This document shows, piece by piece, positions 6,936 through 14,127 of a stretch of 64,000 nucleotides of DNA. The position numbers and the translations under genes are program-made. The stretch is from Cellulosimicrobium marinum (GTDB lineage: Bacteria > Actinomycetota > Actinomycetes > Actinomycetales > Cellulomonadaceae). The DNA is taken from the NCBI RefSeq assembly GCF_020551945.1, contig NZ_JAJBZH010000001.1, positions 784,285-848,284 on the forward strand, read 5' to 3'. Each line of letters begins with the position of its first letter. The stretch's first letter is position 1. The notes beneath the pieces were generated by a model. That model was not told the DNA's origin. It worked only from the letters and a program-made list of their open reading frames with translations, and did no database searches.

Positions 6936-8756
6936 ATGACCCCTCCCACCGGCGTGCCCGCACACCCGGCGGCGGCCGAGCCGCGCACCGCCGACCCACG
7001 CACCGCGGACCCACGCACCGCCGAGCCGCGCACCGCGGACCCACGCACCGCCGACCCACGCCCGACCCGCGCCTCCCGGCCGCGCGCCGTCGTCCCCCGC
7101 GCCCCGCGCCCCGAGGTCCGCACCGACGACGCGGACCGCCTCGTCCTCGCCGCCGACGTCCTCGTGCTCGGCGGCGGGCCGGCCGGCACCTGGGCCGCGA
7201 TCGCCGCGACCGAGGCCGGCGCGCGCGTCGTCCTCGCCGACAAGGGCTGGTGCGGCACCAGCGGCGTCGCGGCCACCGCCGGCGTCGCGCACTGGCTCGT
7301 CCCGCCCGACCGTGCGACGCGCGACGCCGAGATCGGTGTGCGCGAGGCGCAGGGGGGCCACCTCACCGACCGGGCGTGGACCGACGCCGTGCTCGACGAG
7401 ACCTGGGCGCGCACCGACCTCGTCGACGGCTGGGGGTACCGCCCCGCGGCCCCGCCCCCGCCTCGCGCCGCAGGGCCCGACCGGCGCACCTTCGCCGGCA
7501 CCGCCCCCGACTACCTGCGCTTCCTGCGGGGGCGGACGCGGCGCGGCGGCGCGACGATCCTCGACCACAGCCCCGCCCTGGAGCTCCTCGTCGACGCGGC
7601 GGGCCGCGTGTCCGGTGCGCGCGGCCACCAGCGCCAGCTCGGCCGCCCGTGGACGGTCACCGCGGGCGCCGTGGTCCTCGCGACCGGCGGCACCACGTGG
7701 AAGAGCAGGTCGCTCGGCGGGGACGTCGACACCGGCGAGGGGCACCTGATGGCGGCCGAGGTCGGCGCGCACCTGTCCAGCATGGAGTTCTCGAACTTCT
7801 ACGGGATGGTTCCCCTCGGCACGTCGATGGACAAGAACGGGTTCCTCGTCGCGGCGTCGTACTGGGACCACACCGGCCGCCCGCTCACCTACCGCAACCT
7901 GCACGTGTCCCGCACCGAGCTGCTCTCCGCCTCGCTGCGCGGCACCGTCACGGCACGGCTCACCCAGTTCCCGCCCACGGCCCGGCCCGCCGCGCGGGCC
8001 GCGATGCCGAACTTCTTCATGGTCACGGACAAGCTCGGCGTGGACCCCTTCACGGAGCGCTTCCCCGTCGACTGGGTGCAGGAGGGCACCGTGCGCGGCA
8101 CGGGCGGGCTGCACCTGCTCGACCGCGACGCCTGGACGGGCGTCACCGGCCTGTACGCCGCGGGCGACGTCGCCGCGCGCGACCGCGTCGTCGGCGCCGC
8201 GACCGGTGCGGGCGGCCCCAACCTCGCGTGGGCCGTCGCGTCGGGCACCTGGGCGGGCCGTGCCGCCGCCGTCCACGCGGGAGGTCGCGCGCCCGACGAC
8301 GTCGCCCACCTCGCCGGGTCCGGCGACCGCGGCCTCGTCGGCGGGCCCGTCCCACGGCGACCCGGCCCGGCAGGGTCGTGGCGCGAGGTCGTCGCCGCGG
8401 TGCAGGGCGAGATGCACCCCGTCGAGAAGGCCGCGTTCCGCTCCGCGGACGGCCTCGCCGTGTCCGCGACCGTGCTCGACGCGCTCTGGGAGCAGCCCGA
8501 CCTCCTGCGCCCCGCCCCCGGAGCCGACGCCGCGGAGGAGATCCGCACCCGGGAGGCCGCCGGGATGCTCGCGACCGCGCGCTGGGTCGTGCGCGCCGCC
8601 GCCCGGCGCACCGAGACCCGCGGCATGCACACCCGCGTCGACCACCCCGACACGGACCCCCTCCAGGCCCACCGGCTGCTCGTCGGCGGGCTCGACGAGA
8701 CCTGGGTCGAGGTCGACCCCGACCGTCCCGCACCGACCCCCGAGGAGACCTGGTGA
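6936..8756 (+). CDS. FAD-dependent oxidoreductase, adenylylsulfate-reductase/fumarate-reductase flavoprotein type
   Basis: Protein of 606 residues, start at 6936 behind AGGAAG (6924-6929). An FAD dinucleotide-binding motif GGGPAG (79-84) is followed by CGTSGVAATAG; a second FAD contact is seen in LYAAGDVAARDRVVGAATGAGGPNLAWAVASG. The family comprises succinate dehydrogenase/fumarate reductase and AprA-type flavoproteins. Pairing with a two-cluster ferredoxin encoded next to it resembles AprAB, and linkage to an SsuABC-like importer points to oxidation or reduction of an organosulfur compound. Substrate unknown. Oddity: residues 16-41 are a tandem repeat of PRTA(D/E), absent from the family and probably a disordered extension. 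First gene of a five-gene overlapping operon. Confidence 0.8.
   Translation: MTPPTGVPAHPAAAEPRTADPRTADPRTAEPRTADPRTADPRPTRASRPRAVVPRAPRPEVRTDDADRLVLAADVLVLGGGPAGTWAAIAATEAGARVVLADKGWCGTSGVAATAGVAHWLVPPDRATRDAEIGVREAQGGHLTDRAWTDAVLDETWARTDLVDGWGYRPAAPPPPRAAGPDRRTFAGTAPDYLRFLRGRTRRGGATILDHSPALELLVDAAGRVSGARGHQRQLGRPWTVTAGAVVLATGGTTWKSRSLGGDVDTGEGHLMAAEVGAHLSSMEFSNFYGMVPLGTSMDKNGFLVAASYWDHTGRPLTYRNLHVSRTELLSASLRGTVTARLTQFPPTARPAARAAMPNFFMVTDKLGVDPFTERFPVDWVQEGTVRGTGGLHLLDRDAWTGVTGLYAAGDVAARDRVVGAATGAGGPNLAWAVASGTWAGRAAAVHAGGRAPDDVAHLAGSGDRGLVGGPVPRRPGPAGSWREVVAAVQGEMHPVEKAAFRSADGLAVSATVLDALWEQPDLLRPAPGADAAEEIRTREAAGMLATARWVVRAAARRTETRGMHTRVDHPDTDPLQAHRLLVGGLDETWVEVDPDRPAPTPEETW
6979..7061 (+). 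repeat. 15-bp tandem repeat encoding PRTA(D/E)
   Basis: Five full and one partial in-frame 15-bp units (consensus CCGCGCACCGCCGAC) at the N-terminus of the flavoprotein. Units differ mainly at synonymous positions, so this is an in-frame expansion rather than a recent slippage array. Confidence 0.7.
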
Positions 8757-9163
8757 TCGAGGTGATCGACCCCGCGCGCTGCACGTCCTGCGACGTCTGC
8801 GTCCGGGTGTGCCCCACCAACGTGTTCGACGCCGTCGAGGGCGGCCTGCCCGTCGTCGCACGCCAGTCCGACTGCCAGACGTGCTTCCAGTGCGAGGCCT
8901 GGTGCCCGGCGGACGCGATCTTCGTCGCGCCGTCCCGCACGCCCGAGCCCGAGGGGTCGCCCCTGCGCGACGCCGCGGCCCTCGCCGAGCGCGGCTTCCT
9001 CGGCCTGTACCGGGCCCGGGTCGGCTGGCGGCGCGGCGACGACCCCGGCACCACGGACACCCACGACGCCCGCGACGCCCCTGGCGCTCCTGACGCCGGA
9101 CAGACCAGCGAGCCCGCCCCGGACGACCTCGTCCCGGGCACGACCCCGAGGAGACCCGCATGA
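8753..9163 (+). CDS. Two-[4Fe-4S] ferredoxin, AprB-like
   Basis: Protein of 136 residues. GTG 8753 overlaps the flavoprotein stop by 4 bp and follows GAGGAG. Two classical cluster motifs are visible: CTSCDVCVRVCP near residue 10 and CQTCFQCEAWCP near residue 47. The C-terminal 55 residues are an Asp/Pro/Ala-rich tail. Likely electron carrier for the adjacent flavoprotein, on the cytoplasmic side. The order flavoprotein-ferredoxin mirrors AprA-AprB with reversed gene order, but the tail does not resemble the AprB C-terminus. Confidence 0.85.
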   Translation: MIEVIDPARCTSCDVCVRVCPTNVFDAVEGGLPVVARQSDCQTCFQCEAWCPADAIFVAPSRTPEPEGSPLRDAAALAERGFLGLYRARVGWRRGDDPGTTDTHDARDAPGAPDAGQTSEPAPDDLVPGTTPRRPA

Positions 9164-10182
9164 CCACGCACCGACCGTCGTCGACCACCCGCCGCCCGCA
9201 CGGCCTGCTCACCGCCGCCGCGGCCCTGCTGCTGCTCGCCGGCGCGTGCGCCGCACCGACGGCGTCCGGGACGGGCGCGCCCGACGACGCGGGCGGCCTC
9301 GTGCCGCTCACCGTCGGTGCGCCGTGGAACGGGACGGCGGGCAAGACGCCGACCGACACCGGGCCCTTCGGGTACGCCGTCGCGGAAGGGCTCGCGGACG
9401 AGATCCTCGCCGAGCACGGGTTCGAGTACGCCGGGTTCGTCGGGTTCTCCAACGGGCCGCCCGTCGTCCAGGCCCTGCAGACCGGCGACGTCCAGGTGGG
9501 CCTGATCGGCGACACGCCCGCCGTGCAGGCGCGCGCCAGCGGCATCGACGTCCCGGCGCTCGCCGTGGCACGGCCGACGTCGGACATCTGGTTCCTCGGC
9601 CGCGAGGGCGGGGTGAGCAGCCTCGCCGAGCTGGAGGGGAAGACGGTGGGGCTGCAGTTCGGCTCGAACTTCGACAAGTACGGTCGGGCCGCGCTGGAGC
9701 GCGCGGGCGTCGAGGACGTCGAGCTCGTCAACCTCCTCTTCGCCGACGCGCTGCCCGCCCTGCAGCGCGGCGAGGTCGACGCCGTGCCCGTGCCCGCGAC
9801 GACCGCGGGGATCTGGCGGGTGCAGAACGACTTCCCCGTCCTGTCCCGGGCGAGCGAGGACGACCCCGACCTCCTCGCGACGTCGGTCGCGCTCACGTCC
9901 CGCGAGACGGCCGACGCCCACCCGGGTCTCGCCGACGCCGTGTGGGAGGTCCTCCGGGCGGGGGCCGACGCGATCGACGCCGACCACGACGCGTACGCGG
10001 CGTGGGTGGAGGAAGCGTCGGGCGCGCCCGCGGCGGTGGTGCTCGAGGCGAACTTGTGGCGGTACGGCACCGAACGGGTCGACCCGGAGGGCCTGGAGAC
10101 GGTCCGCACGACGCTCGACTTCCTCGTCTCCGCGGGCACCGCGACCGAGGAGTTCGACGTGACCACCTGGGCGGTGCCGTGA
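9160..10182 (+). CDS. ABC transporter substrate-binding lipoprotein, sulfonate/nitrate/taurine type
   Basis: Protein of 340 residues, ATG overlapping the ferredoxin stop (ATGA). Lipoprotein signal with lipobox LAGAC near residue 30. The mature part has the SsuA/NMT1 pattern: GFVGFSNGPPVVQALQTGDVQVGLIGDTPAVQARASGIDV, then LEGKTVGLQFGSNFDKYGRAALERAGV and LQRGEVDAVPVPATTAGIWR. It binds the transported anion outside the membrane and delivers it to the permease encoded next. Ligand unknown; the operon context suggests a sulfonate or similar sulfur source. Confidence 0.85.
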   Translation: MTTHRPSSTTRRPHGLLTAAAALLLLAGACAAPTASGTGAPDDAGGLVPLTVGAPWNGTAGKTPTDTGPFGYAVAEGLADEILAEHGFEYAGFVGFSNGPPVVQALQTGDVQVGLIGDTPAVQARASGIDVPALAVARPTSDIWFLGREGGVSSLAELEGKTVGLQFGSNFDKYGRAALERAGVEDVELVNLLFADALPALQRGEVDAVPVPATTAGIWRVQNDFPVLSRASEDDPDLLATSVALTSRETADAHPGLADAVWEVLRAGADAIDADHDAYAAWVEEASGAPAAVVLEANLWRYGTERVDPEGLETVRTTLDFLVSAGTATEEFDVTTWAVP

Positions 10183-11117
10183 GCGCCGGGGCCGTGCCCC
10201 GCACGGTGTCCGGCGTGCCCCCGGCCGCACCCGCCGGGCCTGTCACTCCCGCCGGGCCCGTCACTCCCGCCGAGCCTGTCACTCCCGCCATCTCGGACCG
10301 GCGGGCGGGCGCGACGGGTCGGCGGACGACGCGCCGTCGTACCGGGCCAGGAGGGCGCGTGCTCGACGGGACGCTGCGCGTCAGCGTCCCCGTGCTCCTT
10401 CTCGTGGCCTGGGCGACGGGCTCCGCGACGGGCGCCGTCGACCCCAAGGTCTTCCCCGCGCCGTGGGAGGTCGTGGACGCGTTCGTCGAGCTCGTCCGCA
10501 CGGGCGTGCTGTGGGAGAACCTGTCGGTGTCCGTCGGCCGCGTCGCCGTCGGCTTCGCGATCGGCGCGACCCTCGGCCTCGTCCTCGGGACGGTCGCGGG
10601 GCTCGTGCGCCTCGGCGACCAGCTCCTCGACCCGACGCTCCAGATGCTGCGCACGATCCCGTTCCTCGCGATCACGCCGCTGCTCATCCTGTGGTTCGGC
10701 ATCGACGAGCGCCCCAAGATCATCATCATCGCCGCGGCCGCGCTGTTCCCGCTCTACCTCAACACCCACTCCGGGGTCCGCAACGTCGACCGGAGGATCC
10801 TCGAGGCCGGGCGGGTGTTCGGGCTGCGCGGCGCCGCTCTCGTGCGGCAGGTGGTGCTCCCGGAGGCGATCCCGTCGATCCTCGTCGGGCTGCGCGTCTC
10901 CCTCTCCACGTCCCTGCTCGCCCTCATCGTCGCCGAGCTCACCAACGCACCCCGGGGCCTCGGTTTTCTCATGACCAGCGCGCAGCAGTACTTCCAGACC
11001 GACGTGCTCGTCGTCGTCGTCGCCCTGTACGCCCTCTGGGGCCTGTCCGTCGACCTGATCGTGCGCGGCCTCGAACGGGTCCTCCTGCCCTACAAGCATC
11101 TCGGGAGGTCCGCATGA
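10179..11117 (+). CDS. ABC transporter permease, SsuC/TauC type
   Basis: Protein of 312 residues from GTG 10179, overlapping the previous stop by 4 bp. A cytoplasmic N-terminal extension of about 60 residues includes three 18-bp tandem units encoding (G/E)PVTPA (10236-10289). Then come six hydrophobic segments and the BPD_transp_1 EAA loop (LEAGRVFGLRGAALVRQVVLPEAIPSILVGLRVS). It works with the ATPase encoded next. Confidence 0.85.
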   Translation: MSAGAVPRTVSGVPPAAPAGPVTPAGPVTPAEPVTPAISDRRAGATGRRTTRRRTGPGGRVLDGTLRVSVPVLLLVAWATGSATGAVDPKVFPAPWEVVDAFVELVRTGVLWENLSVSVGRVAVGFAIGATLGLVLGTVAGLVRLGDQLLDPTLQMLRTIPFLAITPLLILWFGIDERPKIIIIAAAALFPLYLNTHSGVRNVDRRILEAGRVFGLRGAALVRQVVLPEAIPSILVGLRVSLSTSLLALIVAELTNAPRGLGFLMTSAQQYFQTDVLVVVVALYALWGLSVDLIVRGLERVLLPYKHLGRSA

Positions 11118-11824
11118 GCGGGGTCCGCACGACCGGCGTCGTCAAGCGGTTCGGCGACCGCGCCGTCCTCGACGGCTTCGCCCTCGACGTCGCGCCGGGG
11201 GAGTTCGTCGCCCTGCTCGGCGGGTCCGGCAGCGGCAAGACGACCTTCCTGCGCATCCTCGCGGGCCTGGAGCAGCACGACGACGGGACCGTCGAGACGC
11301 CCGGGCAACGCACCGTCGTCTTCCAGGAGCCGCGGCTCGTCGCGGCGAAGCGGGTCCGCGACAACGTGCTGCTGGGGCAGCGGGCCACGGCCGCGACGCG
11401 GCGCGCGGCGTCGGCGGCGCTCGCGGAGGTGGGGCTCGCGGGCCGGGAGCGCTCGTGGCCCACGACGCTGTCCGGCGGCGAGGCGCAGCGCGTCGCGCTC
11501 GCCCGGGCGCTGGTGCGCGAGCCGCGGCTGCTGCTGCTCGACGAGCCGTTCGCGGCGCTCGACGCGCTCACGCGCATCCGCATGCAGGCTCTCGTGGCGC
11601 GGCTCGCGCGCGTGCACCGGCCCGCGGTGCTCCTCGTGACGCACGACGTGGACGAGGCGATCCTCCTCGCGGACCGCGTCGCGGTGCTGCGCGACGGGAA
11701 GGTCGGTGCGGAGGTCGAGGTGCCGTTCGCGCGGCCCCGCCGCCGCGGCGTGCCGGGGTTCGGGGACCTGCGCCGCGGACTGCTCGCCGAGCTCGGGGTC
11801 GAGGAGGCGATCGGCGTGGCCTGA
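11114..11824 (+). CDS. ABC transporter ATPase, SsuB/TauB type
   Basis: Protein of 236 residues; ATG 11114 overlaps the permease stop (ATGA). Walker A GGSGSGKTT, Q-loop VVFQEPRL, signature LSGGEAQRVALARALVREP, Walker B LLLLDEPFAALD and switch His in LLVTHDVDEA are all present. It energises import by the SsuC-like permease. Last gene of the operon; a strong hairpin follows at 11829. Confidence 0.9.
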   Translation: MSGVRTTGVVKRFGDRAVLDGFALDVAPGEFVALLGGSGSGKTTFLRILAGLEQHDDGTVETPGQRTVVFQEPRLVAAKRVRDNVLLGQRATAATRRAASAALAEVGLAGRERSWPTTLSGGEAQRVALARALVREPRLLLLDEPFAALDALTRIRMQALVARLARVHRPAVLLVTHDVDEAILLADRVAVLRDGKVGAEVEVPFARPRRRGVPGFGDLRRGLLAELGVEEAIGVA

Positions 11825-11828
11825 GCCG

Positions 11829-11864
11829 CTCGCCGGTCGCGGACCGCGCGCCGCGACCGGCGAG
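11829..11864. terminator. Hairpin between convergent genes
   Basis: CTCGCCGGTCGCGG at 11829-11842 pairs perfectly with 11851-11864 (14-bp stem, 8-nt loop). It lies between the ABC ATPase stop and the CPBP gene stop and can serve both strands. There is no T-tract, which is common in high-GC actinobacteria. Confidence 0.65.
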
Positions 11865-11871
11865 GAGGCCG

Positions 11872-12696
11872 TCACGCGAGGCCCAGCGACTGCTTCCACT
11901 CGGCGGGCAGGAGGGCGTACCCGACGAACGCGACGACGTCGAGCAGGGTGTGGGCGATCACGAGCGGCATGACGCGGTGCCGGCCCCAGCGGGACGTGTA
12001 CCACCACGAGAACAGGACGCCCATGACGACGTTGCCGAGGAACGGGCCGATGCCCTGGTACAGGTGGTAGGCGCCGCGCAGGAGCGAGCTCGCGACGACG
12101 AACTTCACGCGCCCCCAGCCGAGGTCGCGCGTGCGCTCGTACAGGTAGCCGACCGCGATGACCTCTTCCAGCAGCCCGTTCTGCAGGGCGGCGAGGACGA
12201 GCACGGGCACGGTCCACCAGGCGGCGTTCAGGGCGGCGGCCTGGACCTCGACGGTGATGCCCATCGCCCGGCCCGCGAGGTAGAACGCGAGGCCGGGGAT
12301 CCCGACGGCCGCGGCGAGCGCGAACCCCCAGCCGACGTCGCGGAGCGGCCGCGCGCCGTCGAGCCCGATCGCGCGGACCGCGGACCGGCCGCGCGCGCTG
12401 AGCAGGTACAGCGCCAGCGCGACGGGCAGGACGGCGAAGAAGATCCCGACGAGCTGGTACGTGAGGTCGAGGTACGGGCGCGTCGACTGGCTGACGTTGA
12501 GGCTCGCCGACTGGTCCCGCAGCGGTGTGTCGGCGGTGAGGCGCGCGACGATGCTGATGATCGCGTACACGGCCGACTTGCCGAGGCTCAGGCCGAGGAC
12601 GATCCAGATCTCCGCGCCGATGCGGCGCCGGGTCGCGCGGTCGGGCGCGGGCGTCGCGGGACCGGCGGCGGTCGCGGGGGAGGGCTGGTCGGGCAC
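11872..12696 (-). CDS. CPBP family intramembrane metalloprotease
   Basis: Protein of 274 residues. Multiple transmembrane helices and the CPBP/ABI motifs: LLEEVIAVGYLYER (di-Glu), LLRGAYHLYQG (Arg...His) and HTLLDVVAFVGY. These residues form the metal site of Rce1-like proteases; the substrate is unknown. GTG 12696 was chosen because TATAAC lies six nt upstream and the protein then begins VPDQPS before the first helix; the longer reading frame to 12759 would run into an intergenic repeat. Convergent with the sulfur operon. Confidence 0.8.
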   Translation of the reverse strand: MPDQPSPATAAGPATPAPDRATRRRIGAEIWIVLGLSLGKSAVYAIISIVARLTADTPLRDQSASLNVSQSTRPYLDLTYQLVGIFFAVLPVALALYLLSARGRSAVRAIGLDGARPLRDVGWGFALAAAVGIPGLAFYLAGRAMGITVEVQAAALNAAWWTVPVLVLAALQNGLLEEVIAVGYLYERTRDLGWGRVKFVVASSLLRGAYHLYQGIGPFLGNVVMGVLFSWWYTSRWGRHRVMPLVIAHTLLDVVAFVGYALLPAEWKQSLGLA

Positions 12697-12702
12697 CGTC
12701 CG

Positions 12703-12708
12703 GTTATA
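12703..12708 (-). promoter_or_regulatory. -10 hexamer for leaderless mRNA of the CPBP gene
   Basis: Reverse-strand TATAAC ends six nt before the GTG at 12696, with no ribosome-binding site between. It fits a leaderless transcript. Confidence 0.5.
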
Positions 12709-12728
12709 GCACCGCCACCGGGGAACAG

Positions 12729-12810
12729 GCCGAGCACGAGGTTCCTCGCCGTCGAGCACGAGGATGCTGTCGTTCTGGGACGGTTGGCGGCAGCAACCTC
12801 GTGTTCGGCG
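12729..12810. repeat. Intergenic palindromic repeat family, copy A
   Basis: Left arm CGAGCACGAGGATGCTGTC (12753-12771) pairs with GGCAGCAACCTCGTGTTCG (12789-12807), with one mismatch and a few G-T pairs. An extra solitary left arm CCGAGCACGAGGTT precedes it at 12729-12742. Related copies lie at 18287, 24838 and 42991. It sits between the RHH gene and the CPBP gene, both on the minus strand, and could end the SPFH-RHH transcript. Confidence 0.75.
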
Positions 12811-13098
12811 TCAGGGGGTGCGCGGCGGGCGGCCGGGTCGCCGGGCGGGGCGGACGTCGCGCGGGAGGCGCCCGGCGTCGTCGAGCGCGCGGCGCAGCAG
12901 CATCTCCATCTGCGCGTTGACGCTGCGCAGGTCGTCCGCGGCCCAGCGGGCGAGCGCGTCGTGCAGGGCCGGGTCGAGCCGCAGCAGCACGGACTTGCGC
13001 TGCGCCCGGCGCGGGGGCGCGCCGTCGTCCTCGGGCGCGCCCGTGCCCGACGACGGCCGGTCGCCGTCGCCGGGCACGTCCCTCTCGGACGGGGTCAC
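12811..13098 (-). CDS. Ribbon-helix-helix (Arc/HicB-like) DNA-binding protein
   Basis: Protein of 95 residues; GTG 13098 overlaps the SPFH stop by 4 bp (GTGA). The central segment KSVLLRLDPALHDALARWAADDLRSVNAQMEMLLRRAL is a ribbon-helix-helix fold of the type called HicB-like or Arc-like. The N-terminus is Pro/Asp-rich and the C-terminus is basic. Co-translation with the SPFH gene suggests it regulates this pair; a palindrome upstream of the SPFH gene (14112-14127) is a candidate site. No HicA-like toxin is encoded, so antitoxin function is not supported. Confidence 0.75.
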   Translation of the reverse strand: MTPSERDVPGDGDRPSSGTGAPEDDGAPPRRAQRKSVLLRLDPALHDALARWAADDLRSVNAQMEMLLRRALDDAGRLPRDVRPARRPGRPPRTP

Positions 13099-14063
13099 TG
13101 GTAGAGAGAGCCCGTGTTCACGACGGGGGAGACGCGGCTGTCCCCGCACAGCACGACGAGGAGGTTCGAGACCATCGTGGCGCGGCGCTCGTCGTCGAGC
13201 GCGACGATCTGGTCGGCCTCCAGGCGCGAGAGGGCGTCCTCGACCATCGAGACCGCACCCTCGACGATGCGCGACCGCGCGGCGATGATCGCGCCCGCCT
13301 GCTGGCGCTGGAGCATGGCCTGGGCGATCTCCGGGGCGTAGGCGAGGTTGGAGATGCGCGCCTCGATGACCTCGACGCCCGCGACGACGACGCGCTCCGC
13401 GACCTCGGCGGCGATCTCGGCGGAGACGAGCTCGGTGGCGCCGCGCAGCGACTCCTCGCCGGCGTCGGCGTCGTCGTACGGGTGGGACATCGCGACGTGG
13501 CGCAGCGCGGACTCGGCCTGGACCACGACGAAGTCGTCGTAGTCCTCGACGGCGAAGCTGGCCTTGGCGGTGTCGGCGACCTGCCACACGACGATCGCGG
13601 CGATGTTGATGGGGTTGCCGTCGGCGTCGTTGACCTTGAGCTCGCTGGTCTCGAAGTTGCGCACGCGCACGGACACGCGGCGGCGCGTGCTCAGCGGCAC
13701 GGTGGCGACGAGGCCGGTGCGGCGCACGGTCCCGAGGTAGCGGCCGAAGAACTGGACGACGAGCGTCTCGCCCGGATTGATCACGGAGACGCCCGTGGGG
13801 ACGAGGACGCCGACGAGGAACAGCAGGACGCCGAGGGTGATGAGGACGCCGGGGTTCCCGGCCTCTGCCGCCGCGGCGACGACGAGGCCCGTGCCGCCGA
13901 GGAGCAGGATCACGGTGAGGGCGATGACGCCCGCGGCCCCGCCGGCCCCGAGCGACCACGCCGGGCGTTCGGTGACGTCGACGCGGGTGCCGTCGTGCCC
14001 GACGGGGCGGCCCGTCGGCTCGCCGCCCACGGACTCCTGCGGCGGTGTGGCGGTCTCGGTCAT
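13095..14063 (-). CDS. SPFH (stomatin/flotillin-like) domain protein
   Basis: Protein of 322 residues, ATG 14063 behind GGAGAAGAGGA. Two hydrophobic segments (about 38-85) precede an SPFH/band-7 domain: VINPGETLVVQFFGRYLGTVRRTGL, then NFETSELKVNDADGNPI, then a coiled-coil rich tail with AQAMLQRQQAGAIIAARSRIVEGAV. Such proteins oligomerise on the membrane inner face. It is co-translated with the RHH protein. Confidence 0.85.
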   Translation of the reverse strand: MTETATPPQESVGGEPTGRPVGHDGTRVDVTERPAWSLGAGGAAGVIALTVILLLGGTGLVVAAAAEAGNPGVLITLGVLLFLVGVLVPTGVSVINPGETLVVQFFGRYLGTVRRTGLVATVPLSTRRRVSVRVRNFETSELKVNDADGNPINIAAIVVWQVADTAKASFAVEDYDDFVVVQAESALRHVAMSHPYDDADAGEESLRGATELVSAEIAAEVAERVVVAGVEVIEARISNLAYAPEIAQAMLQRQQAGAIIAARSRIVEGAVSMVEDALSRLEADQIVALDDERRATMVSNLLVVLCGDSRVSPVVNTGSLYQ

Positions 14064-14111
14064 GGCGCGGTCCTCTTCTCCGGCCGCTGCGGCGGCCTGT
14101 CGACGTATAGC

Positions 14112-14127
14112 AAAGTGATATCACATT
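14112..14127. promoter_or_regulatory. Palindrome GTGATATCAC upstream of the SPFH-RHH pair
   Basis: AAAGTGATATCACATT has a perfect 10-bp core (14115-14124) and near-symmetric flanks. On the reverse strand a -10 like TATACG (14109-14104) follows immediately. It may be the operator of the RHH protein encoded downstream. It overlaps the stop codon of the antiporter gene. Confidence 0.55.

Noticed and set aside
6750..11099. Antisense open frame of 1449 codons opposite the sulfur operon
   Set aside because: It is the antisense shadow of well-supported genes with known motifs; such frames are expected in very GC-rich DNA, and its composition (Arg/Gly/Ala/Asp) is that of a shadow.
11740..11775. Third copy of the PGFG palindrome repeat in the SsuB-like gene
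   Set aside because: Only GCCGGGGTTCGGGGAC resembles the right arm; the left arm is absent and the peptide fits the normal C-terminus of the ATPase.
12811..13098. HicAB toxin-antitoxin system
   Set aside because: The RHH domain resembles HicB-type proteins, but there is no HicA toxin gene and the partner is an SPFH protein.
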